NCBI GenBank assembly: GCA_011176615.1
Contig: DUEG01000014.1
Coordinates: 1 to 45,642, forward strand
DNA from: Anaerolineae bacterium
Lineage (GTDB): Bacteria > Chloroflexota > Anaerolineae > Anaerolineales > UBA11858
DNA length: 45,642 bases
Direction: 5' to 3'
Positions 14,961-24,298 of the stretch are shown piece after piece. A program made the translations under genes and the position numbers. Each line of letters opens with the position of its first letter. Positions within the stretch are counted from its first letter, which is position 1. Under the pieces are notes generated by a model, which was not told the origin of the DNA, did no database searches, and worked only from the letters and a program-made list of their open reading frames with translations.

Positions 14961-16532
14961 GTGAGCACGAAGCGACTTAGTATTCTGACTGAAGCAATTG
15001 GTCATTCAATATCTACCATCGAAAGTTTTATCGAGATTTCAGGCGTCACCTTTGATTCCCGTAAAGTATCCCCCGGTTTTATTTTTGTTGCCTTAAAAGG
15101 ATTGAGTGTTGATGGACATCGTTTCATACCTCAAGCGATTCGTAATGGGGCATCTGCAATCGTGGGCAGTGAGCGGTTAAATATAACCCAAGTACCTTAC
15201 ATGCAGGTAAGCGACACTCGGGATGCGCTCGCAAAAATATCATCTGCTTTTTATGGTAACCCTGCGCGAAGATTAACAGTCATTGGTGTTACCGGGACTG
15301 ATGGGAAAACGACAACTTCGAACATGATTTACCGGATTATTAAAGCAGCGGGGATTGATGTGGGCATGATCAGTACTGTGAATGCTATGATCGGCGATAG
15401 AGTCTTAGATACGGGGTTTCATGTGACAACACCGGAAGCGCCAGATGTTCAGTATTATTTATCTGAGATGTTAAATGCTGGATTGACCCATGCTGTCCTG
15501 GAGGTAACATCCCATGGATTAGAACAGAAACGCGTTGGAGAATGTCAATTCGATATTGGAGTAATTACAAATATCCAACACGAACATCTCGACTACCACA
15601 AGACTTATCGAAATTACCAACAAGCAAAAGGGTTATTATTCCAATCATTAGCACAGACACAAGAGAAAACGCAGGGTAATTACCGACTTGCAGTGCTAAA
15701 TAAAGACGATCAATCATATTCTTTTTTGTCTGCGCTCTTGAAAGAAGATGAAGAAAGAGGTCGAGTAAGGATCTTCACATATGGATTGGATCCAAGTGCA
15801 GATGTTCAAGCAAAGCAAATTATTTTTAGTAAAACGGGCACTGATTTTCTCCTCGAGATTAACCAGAATGAAATGAAGGTGCATTTGAACTTGCTGGGAT
15901 CTTATAATGTTTCCAATGCGTTGGCAGCCATTACCGTTACTGTATTGGGTCTAGGTATCGAGTCAGAGATCGCAATTGATGCCATTGCCCGATTAAAAAG
16001 CATACCGGGGCGCATGGAGCAGATTAACCTGGGACAACCGTTTAATGTCATTGTAGACTTTGCACACACACCAAACGCGCTTAAACAAGCACTGATCTCA
16101 GTGCGCCAAATGACTCAGGGGCGCGTGATTGCCGTGTTTGGATCGGCTGGTTTGCGAGATCGGGAAAAACGTGGAATGATGGCGGAGGTATCCTCACAAT
16201 ATGCTGATGTCTCGATCTTTACTGCGGAAGACCCTAGAACGGAATCTTTGGATGATATTCTTGCTGAAATGGCAGATGCTGCACGAAGTAGGGGAGGAAA
16301 GGAAAGCAAAACATATTATCGTGTCCCTGATAGAGGAAACGCGATTCGATATGCCTTGAACTTGGCACGACCGCATGATTTGGTCATTGTCCTTGGAAAA
16401 GGGCACGAACAATCTATGTGTTTCGGAGAAAGGGAATATCCCTGGGATGATCGCACTGCAGTGCGCGCTGCATTGGCTGAGTTTATGGATGTCCCGGGAC
16501 CTGAAATGCCTTATTTACCAACAGCGGACTAA
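14961..16532 (+). CDS. murE: UDP-MurNAc-tripeptide synthetase (MurE)
   Basis: Cytosolic Mur ligase that adds the diamino acid at position 3 of the peptidoglycan stem peptide. It has 523 residues with a GTG start. The ATP loop TGTDGKTTT is at 111-119, the Mur signature HEHLDYH at 207-213 and the GKGHE motif near the C-terminus. The position-3 specificity motif, DNPR in meso-DAP enzymes, reads EDPR here (423-426), so meso-DAP is unlikely to be the substrate. L-ornithine, reported for Chloroflexus peptidoglycan, is a reasonable alternative. The gene stands alone between two terminators and is not part of a dcw cluster. Confidence 0.93.
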   Translation: MSTKRLSILTEAIGHSISTIESFIEISGVTFDSRKVSPGFIFVALKGLSVDGHRFIPQAIRNGASAIVGSERLNITQVPYMQVSDTRDALAKISSAFYGNPARRLTVIGVTGTDGKTTTSNMIYRIIKAAGIDVGMISTVNAMIGDRVLDTGFHVTTPEAPDVQYYLSEMLNAGLTHAVLEVTSHGLEQKRVGECQFDIGVITNIQHEHLDYHKTYRNYQQAKGLLFQSLAQTQEKTQGNYRLAVLNKDDQSYSFLSALLKEDEERGRVRIFTYGLDPSADVQAKQIIFSKTGTDFLLEINQNEMKVHLNLLGSYNVSNALAAITVTVLGLGIESEIAIDAIARLKSIPGRMEQINLGQPFNVIVDFAHTPNALKQALISVRQMTQGRVIAVFGSAGLRDREKRGMMAEVSSQYADVSIFTAEDPRTESLDDILAEMADAARSRGGKESKTYYRVPDRGNAIRYALNLARPHDLVIVLGKGHEQSMCFGEREYPWDDRTAVRAALAEFMDVPGPEMPYLPTAD

Positions 16533-16561
16533 AAATAACCTGTTCTTAATTGCTAATAAGT

Positions 16562-16594
16562 AAAAGGCAATCCATAATCACCGGATTGCCTTTT
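16562..16594. terminator. Bidirectional terminator between murE and the metallopeptidase gene
   Basis: A perfect 12-bp stem (aaaaggcaatcc at 16562-16573, ggattgcctttt at 16583-16594) gives a T-run on both strands. It lies between two convergent genes. Confidence 0.85.
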
Positions 16595-16614
16595 ATTGTT
16601 AGAAAGGATGTATT

Positions 16615-18627
16615 TTAAGGTATATCTAGCGTAATTTTGTACTTTGCCAGTTCGTTCGTAAATCTCGTTGTACCAATAACTGCGAGAACCACTGATTTGC
16701 CTTTTTCTGGAATATCGAGAGCAATAGATGCTAGGTTATTAACTCCCAAAGGTATGATCTCTACGACAGTCTCGCCACCTTGAGAAATCAAAGCCAATCG
16801 GAAGGTTTGTGGCAAGATATTATTAACTCTCACAAAACCAGATGCTTCCCAACCACCATCGTCCTCTTCAAAATCGGTAAAGTAGTTTATTTCAGGGATG
16901 GCAATATCATCCAGAAGCAACCCATCACCATGTAATGCTGCGTCAGTGATATATTCAAAACGGAGCAAAACGTCATTGCCAGCAAGTTCTGAAATATCCA
17001 CACTTTCCTGAATCCAAACATTACCTCTCGTTTTATTGGTATATCCCCATCCATAACTATTCCCGCTCGGGTTACGGTCTGTTCCGTTAGGAGTTTTTAA
17101 AATCTCCCAATGTATTCCATCGAGAGATGTTTCAAGATATGCATAGTCATACCCTTTTTCGATGTCATACCACGTCCAATAAGTAAGTGTAAGGGGAGCG
17201 TTAACATTAGTAAAATCAAATTCATGGGTCAAAGTCATATCTGAAGAATCACCTTCATTAGACCAGAAGAAGTAATCTCCCGAATATGCATCTACAGGGA
17301 CTAGGTTTGTTTTCACAGCACCCTCGAAATTAAGGGTATATTGTCCAGGGCAGAGGAAGCGGATATAGTCAACGCCATATTGATGTACATCAAATTCGTA
17401 CGGTCCTGGTTCGCAGTTCCGGATTACGTCCGTCTGTTTGGTTTTTGGAGGGCTCGAATAATTTTTGTATGCGTAATGACCGTCATCCAAATTTACGTCA
17501 TTGAGGAAGTTAGCGATTGACCAATCTAGGATGATATCATCAGCGGTAAGCGGTTGGTTTGTTGTTTCGTCGATAATATTCATTTCTTTAAGAACCAAAT
17601 CAATGCTCTCGAGACCGTTCTCGGGATGAGCCACCAATGCTTGTGTGGCTTCTTTACCAAAACGATCAAGAAAATATGTGGTGAACAAGAAAGATGCGCC
17701 ATAGTGTCTAAAATTCTCGTCCTCATCGCCAGACCAAGTATTAAGTTGGAGATCTGGGTCTTGAGCATATTGTTTGTCATTGTCTCCAGCGGGATATCCG
17801 TTTAGAAATTGTGCGAGTTCCGAGAATCCTTCGTTTAGCCAAGTAGTCTCGTTTTGGTCTAAATTCCAATGGATCATATGTTGGAATTCGTGAGCCAAGA
17901 CGCCATAGGTAAAAGGATCAGCCAGTTCAACATTATCGATGTTCATAACGAACATTTCGTGTCCATTGGATGTTTCCCTAACGGCAGGATTAATTTCGTC
18001 TGCTGAAGAGAAATACCCTGCGATGTAGAACCCCAACCGCCGTGCAAACAAAATATAAATATGCTGATCCCCGTCGATACCAGGAGTCCACTCTGAGCCA
18101 AAGAAGCGGCGGTCAGTGGGATATATTTTCTTTTCAAAGGTTTTGGCAAGTTTCTCCAGGTCTGCAATCTCAAATTGAGCATTATCATCAACCCAGAAAT
18201 ATGCATGGTCTGTTACATAATGCAGAGTAGCAGTGAGTTTATAGTTTTTATCCTGATAATCTGTAACATAGAAGTCTTGCTTATCCCCAACCTGGAAAGG
18301 TTCTTTTGGAGGTGTTATTTCAGGTATTTCTTCAACACCTAGAAAACGTTTTGCAAGTTCATTGGGATCATTTATCGGAACGTTAATGTTTTTGAGGCTA
18401 TTCAGAGTTTCTGTATCCACGAAAATTGGTGTGACTGTTGGAGTGGGCTCCGGCGTTGGAGTGGCAGTGGGTGGAATGGTCGGGGTTTTCGTGGGATTTT
18501 CTGTGAGTGCATTTGTCGTAGTTGCGGGAGGAGATGTAGATTCCTCTCTGGTTTGGGATGATTTACAACTTGACGTAATTAAAATGATGCTCATACCGAT
18601 AATCAAGGAAATGAAATACTTTTTCAC
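16615..18627 (-). CDS. Secreted lipoprotein metallopeptidase, immune inhibitor A-like
   Basis: A 670-residue exported protein. The N-terminal signal ends at a likely lipidated C21, followed by a low-complexity Thr/Pro linker (about 36-67). The peptidase region has the zinc motif HEFQH at 246-250 and, 15 residues on, an NEGFSE segment (265-270) that can supply the third ligand, in the manner of gluzincins. The later part (about 440-610) resembles the MAM-like domain of immune inhibitor A (M6) proteins: a WSNEGD start, a YDIEKGYDYAYLE strand pair and a DDI end. It is probably anchored outside the membrane and cleaves extracellular protein; the substrate is unknown. The gene appears to be transcribed alone. 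Confidence 0.85.
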   Translation of the reverse strand: MKKYFISLIIGMSIILITSSCKSSQTREESTSPPATTTNALTENPTKTPTIPPTATPTPEPTPTVTPIFVDTETLNSLKNINVPINDPNELAKRFLGVEEIPEITPPKEPFQVGDKQDFYVTDYQDKNYKLTATLHYVTDHAYFWVDDNAQFEIADLEKLAKTFEKKIYPTDRRFFGSEWTPGIDGDQHIYILFARRLGFYIAGYFSSADEINPAVRETSNGHEMFVMNIDNVELADPFTYGVLAHEFQHMIHWNLDQNETTWLNEGFSELAQFLNGYPAGDNDKQYAQDPDLQLNTWSGDEDENFRHYGASFLFTTYFLDRFGKEATQALVAHPENGLESIDLVLKEMNIIDETTNQPLTADDIILDWSIANFLNDVNLDDGHYAYKNYSSPPKTKQTDVIRNCEPGPYEFDVHQYGVDYIRFLCPGQYTLNFEGAVKTNLVPVDAYSGDYFFWSNEGDSSDMTLTHEFDFTNVNAPLTLTYWTWYDIEKGYDYAYLETSLDGIHWEILKTPNGTDRNPSGNSYGWGYTNKTRGNVWIQESVDISELAGNDVLLRFEYITDAALHGDGLLLDDIAIPEINYFTDFEEDDGGWEASGFVRVNNILPQTFRLALISQGGETVVEIIPLGVNNLASIALDIPEKGKSVVLAVIGTTRFTNELAKYKITLDIP

Positions 18628-18734
18628 GGTCTTCCTCCAGACGTTGGAATATGTAATATTTTATCTTATATTCTTATGTGCAAATATGCTTTAGAATTGA
18701 AAAAGATTCTGCTTTGAAGTGTTTATTTAACCAA

Positions 18735-20402
18735 TTATTTGAATAGGATTCGAACAAATGTTAATCCTGTGAGAACAAAGAAGATTGTACTGATAAGCAT
18801 TTCACCGGATAGAAAAAAGGTGATTCCTCCAATAAGCAGACCAAAAAATACGATGCTGAACGCAATGCGACTATTTGAAGCGATAATCTTATTGAACTTT
18901 GTGTTTAAATCTTTAACTTGAATTTCGAGTTGTCCCCTTTCTATTTTTTGTAATGCACGATCTAGACGCAATGGGAGTGAAAGAAGCGTTTGTCCATAAT
19001 TTTCTGCTTCTTTGAGCCAATATTCCCAATTTTTCCCTGCTTCTTCCGTAATCAATTTATTGGCAAAAGGGTTTAACCCAAGCCAAACATTAAATTCGGG
19101 ATCTAATCCTGTGCACATCCCTGACAGAATTGCCACGCATCGAACGAGAAAAAGGATATCTCGGGGAATCTGGAATGGCAAATCGTATAGTACCTCGCGA
19201 AATTCTTTCCCAAACTCGTGCATTTCCTTAAAACTGATTTGCTGTAATTCCCCCATGCTTTTTCCCCAAAATTTATCAAAGATTTTCGATTCGATTTCTT
19301 CGATTAACTTGATATCTGCACTAGGGAGGAGAACGCCAAGAAGTTGATAAGCCTTGATCATTCGTGATGCATCCTTGGTGCCAATGCCGATTGCTATTTC
19401 CCTTAATCCGGCTTTGATATTATCCGGTACTCGACCTACCATGCCGAAATCAATGAATGTGAGTTGCCAATGGTTGTTCTCCTCGTTTGATTCATGGGGG
19501 CGACATCGTTGAGGCGCAACAAATAAATTGCCTGGATGCGGATCAGCATGGAAGAAGCCATCATCGAAGATTTGCTGCAGATAGGTATTATATAAGCGAT
19601 TAGCAACTTCCTTTCTATCGATACCCGCAGCGGTTATTTTTTCATAATCCGTGATTTTGATTGCTGAAACATCTTCAAGGGTAAGGACGCGTTTTGTCGT
19701 GTGAGACCAGACGATCCTTGGTACACAAATGTCTGGATCGTCCTTGAAATTTTCAGCAAAGGTCTCAGCATTCTTTCCTTCTGACAAGTAATCCATTTCC
19801 TCATAAGTGGTCTTGCTGAATTCAGCAATCAAAGCGGGGACATCTGCTCTTCTGAAGATTGGGGGGTAGCGCATTAGCCATTTCCCCACAGTGGTTAGGG
19901 CTTGAAGATCAACATCAATGATTTCTTCGATATTTGGGCGAAGGACTTTTATGACCACATCTGAAAAACCGTTCAATTCTGCATCTTTTTCAACTAATTT
20001 TGCGCGGTGTGTCTGCCCTAATGACGCAGCAGCGAGGGTTTGTTCCTCAACATGAGAAAAAACGCTTTTAAGAGGTTTTTGATATTCTGTTTCAGCAACT
20101 TTTTGGATGTCACTAAATTTCTCCGGAGGCACTTCATCTTGGAGCCCAGAAAGTTCATTGGTGATTTCAGGCGGGAGGACATCTGCTCGAGTTGAAAGGA
20201 ATTGTCCTGCTTTGATTAGTACACCTCCCATGTTGACTGCAAGTTTCCTGAACTGCATTGCAACTCTTCGGAGTCTTCTGGACCTAGTCCGCTGGGAAAA
20301 TCTACGCAAGCCGAGATGAGGCAGTAATAGATCCATGAATATGAATTTAAGGATTGTACGACCGAAAAAGAATGTAATCCGTCGATATCTATAGCGGAAC
20401 AT
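18735..20402 (-). CDS. AarF/UbiB/ABC1-family kinase-like protein
   Basis: A 555-residue member of the ABC1 atypical kinase family. Diagnostic motifs are KAGQ (64-67), the Ala-rich loop AAASLGQ (124-130) that replaces the glycine loop, the ATP lysine K152, HADPHPGNLF and the metal-binding DFGMVGR. Two hydrophobic C-terminal helices suggest membrane anchoring. UbiB/COQ8 proteins support quinone or isoprenoid lipid metabolism. With no ubiquinone genes nearby, a menaquinone or lipid role is inferred only. It is transcribed opposite to the flanking ABC exporter genes. Confidence 0.9.
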   Translation of the reverse strand: MFRYRYRRITFFFGRTILKFIFMDLLLPHLGLRRFSQRTRSRRLRRVAMQFRKLAVNMGGVLIKAGQFLSTRADVLPPEITNELSGLQDEVPPEKFSDIQKVAETEYQKPLKSVFSHVEEQTLAAASLGQTHRAKLVEKDAELNGFSDVVIKVLRPNIEEIIDVDLQALTTVGKWLMRYPPIFRRADVPALIAEFSKTTYEEMDYLSEGKNAETFAENFKDDPDICVPRIVWSHTTKRVLTLEDVSAIKITDYEKITAAGIDRKEVANRLYNTYLQQIFDDGFFHADPHPGNLFVAPQRCRPHESNEENNHWQLTFIDFGMVGRVPDNIKAGLREIAIGIGTKDASRMIKAYQLLGVLLPSADIKLIEEIESKIFDKFWGKSMGELQQISFKEMHEFGKEFREVLYDLPFQIPRDILFLVRCVAILSGMCTGLDPEFNVWLGLNPFANKLITEEAGKNWEYWLKEAENYGQTLLSLPLRLDRALQKIERGQLEIQVKDLNTKFNKIIASNSRIAFSIVFFGLLIGGITFFLSGEMLISTIFFVLTGLTFVRILFK

Positions 20403-20690
20403 CGTTTACTCTGAGATTATAGTTTCGTGGAATATGATTCATAATTTTGTCTTGTGTTTTGTATTGTACCTTGAAATCCTAGGATGTTCTTGGAAATAGT
20501 GGAAGCAATTAAAGGGTTCTTCATCCATGGAACAAACTTATTAATATTACTTTGAGCCCGCGCTGGTAAATGGTTCATTTAAGTGTAATTGGGGGCAGGT
20601 TAGTATTAAGTGAACAACCATCAATATTGACATAACAAGGTTCTAATTTATACTTATCGAGGGCTTTACATATAAGTTTCGAAGGAGAAT
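20403..20690. promoter_or_regulatory. Divergent region upstream of the ABC exporter pair, with promoter
   Basis: A strong promoter toward the ABC genes is visible: -35 TTGACA (20627-20632), 16-base spacer, -10 TATACT (20649-20654). A GAAGGAG ribosome-binding site follows just before the ATG at 20691. The remaining 220 bases carry no gene and no clear repeat. Confidence 0.65.
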
Positions 20691-22457
20691 ATGTCAACAA
20701 ATCCAGCCTCATCAGAATTCACAATTGAAAAGAAGCATCATACAAATCGTAAAGGACCGGTGCGATGGATAGCATCGCACGCGTTGCATTATTGGTACCT
20801 CGGGTTGGTTATGATGGGGGGAGCAATTGGAAACGCAGTTTTAGCCGCTGCGGTACCTGTATTGATAGGTCGGGCTTTGAATGTTGTCCAAAATCCTTCG
20901 GCTGATTCGACACCACTTTTGAACATTGCATTGTTGATTATAGGCTCCCAAATTATCAGGGCTGTTCTTCAGTTGGCACGAAACTTTGGCGCAGAATTGG
21001 GGGCACAACACATTGAACGCGATATTAGGGACGAACTCTATCTGAACTTGCTTGGGAAAAGTATGACCTTTCATAGTTTGCATCCCATCGGTGATACGAT
21101 GGCGCGTGCGACGAATGATGTGAGGGAGATAAACTTTTTATTTAGCCCAGGGATGAATCTTGTCATTGGTTCGGTATATTTTATTATTGTGCCATTGTTT
21201 GTCGCCCCAACTTATCATCCCTCTTTAATCCTTACACCCCTGGTATTTACAGTACTGTATTTCCTTGCTTTATGGCAGTATTTACATGAACTAAATCCGA
21301 TCACAACCATGATTCGCGACGCGTTTGGAGTGATGAATACGCGCCTTGCAGAAGCAATCGATGGAATTGAAACTGTAAAAAGCATGGCACAAGAAGCAGG
21401 CGAAATAAAATTATTTCGTAATAATGCTCAGAGATTCCGTGATTGGTTTGTAGCACAAGGTGATGTAGAAGCAAGATTCCTTCCTTACTTATTGCTTATG
21501 ATTGTACAAGCTGCTGGCTTGTTGCATGCTTCTTTATTATTAAAAAAGGGGTTGCTATCGGTAGGGGATGTTGTGGCGTATTTCGGATTATTATTGATGC
21601 TTGGGTTTCCTACTTTCACTTCTTTATTTGCATATTCTCAGATTTCTCTTGGTGTTGCAAGCGCAAAGCGGATTTTAGAAATTCTTAATAAGGAAACTGA
21701 ACTTGATCAGAATCTACAAGGTTTTCAGAGTGAAATAAAAGGGGCAGTTGAATTTCGGAATGTTTTTTTTGCCTATCGAGATTCTAGTGAGCCTGCGCTT
21801 GTAGATATTTCCTTTCAAGTGAAACCAGGTCAGACCGTTGCAATTGTCGGGCAGACAGGTACAGGCAAAACGACATTAGTCAAGTTGATCAACCGGACAT
21901 ATGACGTATCGCAAGGTTCTGTTCTTGTGGATGGTGTTGATGTTCGAAATTGGAATATGGAGAACCTTAGGAAACAAACTTCGATTATTGAGCAAGACAT
22001 ATTCTTGTTTTCAAGATCCATTGCTGAGAATATCAAGTTTGGTAAACCAAATGCTACTCAAGACGAAGTTGAAAGCGCAGCAAAGGCTGCTCAAGCCCAT
22101 GATTTTATCCTGAATTTCAAGGATGGTTATCAGACAATTATCGGCGAACGTGGTGTTACGCTTTCGGGAGGGCAACGCCAACGATTGGCACTTGCAAGAG
22201 CATTTTTAACTGACCCCAAAATCCTGGTTTTGGATGATTCAACTAGTGCCATTGATAGTGCAACAGAAGATCATATTCAGCGAGCAATCTATGAAGCATC
22301 AAAAGGGCGAACGACATTTCTAATCACCCATCGTTTATCACAAATTCGTTGGGCAGATATCATCATCGTCCTTAGAAAAGGCAGAATCGATGCCATTGGA
22401 AATCATCAATCCCTAATGAAAACATCTGAACCATATCGGGAAATCTTTAGTGAGTGA
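20691..22457 (+). CDS. ABC exporter half-transporter, degenerate-site subunit
   Basis: A type IV ABC exporter half (588 residues): six membrane helices to about residue 330, then an ATPase domain. Walker A is GQTGTGKTT, the signature is the consensus LSGGQRQ, and the switch His lies in ITHRLS. Walker B ends in DD instead of DE, with D516 (22236-22238) at the catalytic glutamate position. This is typical of the subunit that forms the degenerate ATP site in heterodimeric exporters such as TM287/288. The partner gene starts 3 bases after the stop. The substrate is unknown; lipids, peptides and drugs are all possible. Confidence 0.92.
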   Translation: MSTNPASSEFTIEKKHHTNRKGPVRWIASHALHYWYLGLVMMGGAIGNAVLAAAVPVLIGRALNVVQNPSADSTPLLNIALLIIGSQIIRAVLQLARNFGAELGAQHIERDIRDELYLNLLGKSMTFHSLHPIGDTMARATNDVREINFLFSPGMNLVIGSVYFIIVPLFVAPTYHPSLILTPLVFTVLYFLALWQYLHELNPITTMIRDAFGVMNTRLAEAIDGIETVKSMAQEAGEIKLFRNNAQRFRDWFVAQGDVEARFLPYLLLMIVQAAGLLHASLLLKKGLLSVGDVVAYFGLLLMLGFPTFTSLFAYSQISLGVASAKRILEILNKETELDQNLQGFQSEIKGAVEFRNVFFAYRDSSEPALVDISFQVKPGQTVAIVGQTGTGKTTLVKLINRTYDVSQGSVLVDGVDVRNWNMENLRKQTSIIEQDIFLFSRSIAENIKFGKPNATQDEVESAAKAAQAHDFILNFKDGYQTIIGERGVTLSGGQRQRLALARAFLTDPKILVLDDSTSAIDSATEDHIQRAIYEASKGRTTFLITHRLSQIRWADIIIVLRKGRIDAIGNHQSLMKTSEPYREIFSE

Positions 22458-22460
22458 ATT

Positions 22461-24266
22461 ATGGGATTCTTTTCAAGTTTAGGGACAGAATCATATGATC
22501 GGCAGTACACTGATCGCCAATTAATCCAAAGAATTGTGAGTTATTTTCGCATTTATTGGAAACGGTTACTATGGATTGCGCTGTTACTGTTGCTCATTGC
22601 TATAGCAGGCGCGCTTCTGCCAGTTATTGTGTCAAGAGGCGTAGATACACTTGCGGGAAACCCAAGTAATCAAAATATATTGCAGTTAGCAGGGTTGGTT
22701 CTGGTTGCTGGCGTTTTTCAGTGGTTTGCGAACTGGATAAGACGAAGGCTCACTGTCCGAACAGTTGGTGATGTTGTCCTTAAACTTCGGACTGATGCAT
22801 TCCAAGCAGCAGTTAATCATGATCTTTCATTCTATGATGAATTTTCATCTGGAAGAGTTGTTTCCCGAATCACTTCCGATACACGAGAATTCGGACAACT
22901 GATTCTATTGGTAACAGATTTGTTCTCACAGATTGCGCAAGCGATTATTTTGGGCGTATTTCTATTTAGGATTCAACTGAAGTTGTCTTTATACCTTTTT
23001 TCGTTTTTACCTATCCTTTTTGTTGTGTCTCTGAGTTTTAGAAAGTTGGCTAGGGAAGTAACAAGACGTGGAATGAGAGCGATGGCGAATGTTAATGCGG
23101 CGATCAAAGAGACGATTAGTGGCATATCGATTGCAAAAAATTTTAGGCAGGAGCGTACGATTTATGATGAGTTTTATGATGCAAACCAAATGTCGTATAA
23201 GGTTAATGTAAAACGTGGCTTTGTATTGTCTTTGATTTTCCCAGTGCTTAATGGGTTAGAGGGAATTGGGGTTGCAATTCTCGCCTATGTGGGCGGTTTA
23301 CAAGTAGTCCAAGGAGCGATTTCGATTGGCGATTGGTACCTTTTCTTGATTAGTTTAGATAGATTTTTCTTCCCAGTTTTGAATCTCTCGGCTTTTTGGG
23401 CGCAGGTACAATCCGGTTTGTCGGCATCTGAAAGAATTTTCGCGCTGATTGATACAGAGACCCCCGTTAAACAAATTGCACATAATCCCGTTACAAGGTT
23501 AATGGGTGATATACGATTTGAGCATTTATATTTTCGTTATACAGAACAGGAAGAAGTTTTCCGTGATTTCAACTTGCATATTCATCCCGGGGAAAACTTG
23601 GCAATTGTTGGACGGACAGGTGCAGGAAAATCATCCCTCGGCAAACTCCTTGCAAGATTTTATGAATTTCAGAAAGGGAATATTTTTGTGGATGGAGTCG
23701 ATATTAGAACTTTCGATCTTACTCAATATCGAAAATATCTTGGGATTGTGACCCAAACCCCATTCTTGTTTTCAGGGACGATACTTGAGAATATAACTTA
23801 TACCTGTTCAAATATTTCGAAAAAAGATATTGAGCGTTTAGCCATGCGAATCGGTAATGGGGCATGGTTAGAGTCTCTTCCCAATGGTTTGGATTCATCG
23901 ACTGGAGAGCGAGGCGCACATCTTTCAATGGGGCAACGCCAACTGGTTTCTTTACTGCGAGTATTGGCACAAGAACCTGCAATATTCATATTGGATGAGG
24001 CCACGGCAAGTATTGATCCCTTTACGGAGAAGCAAATTCAGCAAGCGTTGAAAATGATTTTGGCAAAAACCACCAGCATTCTGATTGCACATAGGCTATC
24101 CACAGTTAAGGCTGCCGATCGAATTATCGTCATGGAGCAGGGGGAAATTATTGAAGAGGGGACTCATCATTCTTTGTTAGCACAGAATGGGCAATATGCA
24201 AATTTATATAACACTTATTTCCGCCATCAAAGCCTTGAATATATCAATCAGCCAAGAAATACCTAA
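22461..24266 (+). CDS. ABC exporter half-transporter, partner subunit
   Basis: The second half of the exporter (601 residues): membrane domain to about 340, then an ATPase with Walker A GRTGAGKSS, a consensus Walker B ending DE (ILDEATASID) and the switch His in IAHRLS. Its signature motif is LSMGQ, with Met490 (23928-23930) in place of Gly. In a heterodimer this signature faces the ATP site built from the first subunit's Walker motifs, which itself lacks the catalytic Glu. One degenerate and one active site are therefore predicted. It forms a two-gene operon with the upstream partner. Confidence 0.93.
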   Translation: MGFFSSLGTESYDRQYTDRQLIQRIVSYFRIYWKRLLWIALLLLLIAIAGALLPVIVSRGVDTLAGNPSNQNILQLAGLVLVAGVFQWFANWIRRRLTVRTVGDVVLKLRTDAFQAAVNHDLSFYDEFSSGRVVSRITSDTREFGQLILLVTDLFSQIAQAIILGVFLFRIQLKLSLYLFSFLPILFVVSLSFRKLAREVTRRGMRAMANVNAAIKETISGISIAKNFRQERTIYDEFYDANQMSYKVNVKRGFVLSLIFPVLNGLEGIGVAILAYVGGLQVVQGAISIGDWYLFLISLDRFFFPVLNLSAFWAQVQSGLSASERIFALIDTETPVKQIAHNPVTRLMGDIRFEHLYFRYTEQEEVFRDFNLHIHPGENLAIVGRTGAGKSSLGKLLARFYEFQKGNIFVDGVDIRTFDLTQYRKYLGIVTQTPFLFSGTILENITYTCSNISKKDIERLAMRIGNGAWLESLPNGLDSSTGERGAHLSMGQRQLVSLLRVLAQEPAIFILDEATASIDPFTEKQIQQALKMILAKTTSILIAHRLSTVKAADRIIVMEQGEIIEEGTHHSLLAQNGQYANLYNTYFRHQSLEYINQPRNT

Positions 24267-24298
24267 AAAAAATTAAGTGATGCGGATTTTGATAAATA

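Noticed and set aside
18362-18694. Valine/glycine-rich frame on the plus strand
   Set aside because: It is the antisense reading of the Thr/Pro linker and signal region of the lipoprotein peptidase; the composition is an artefact of the repeat.
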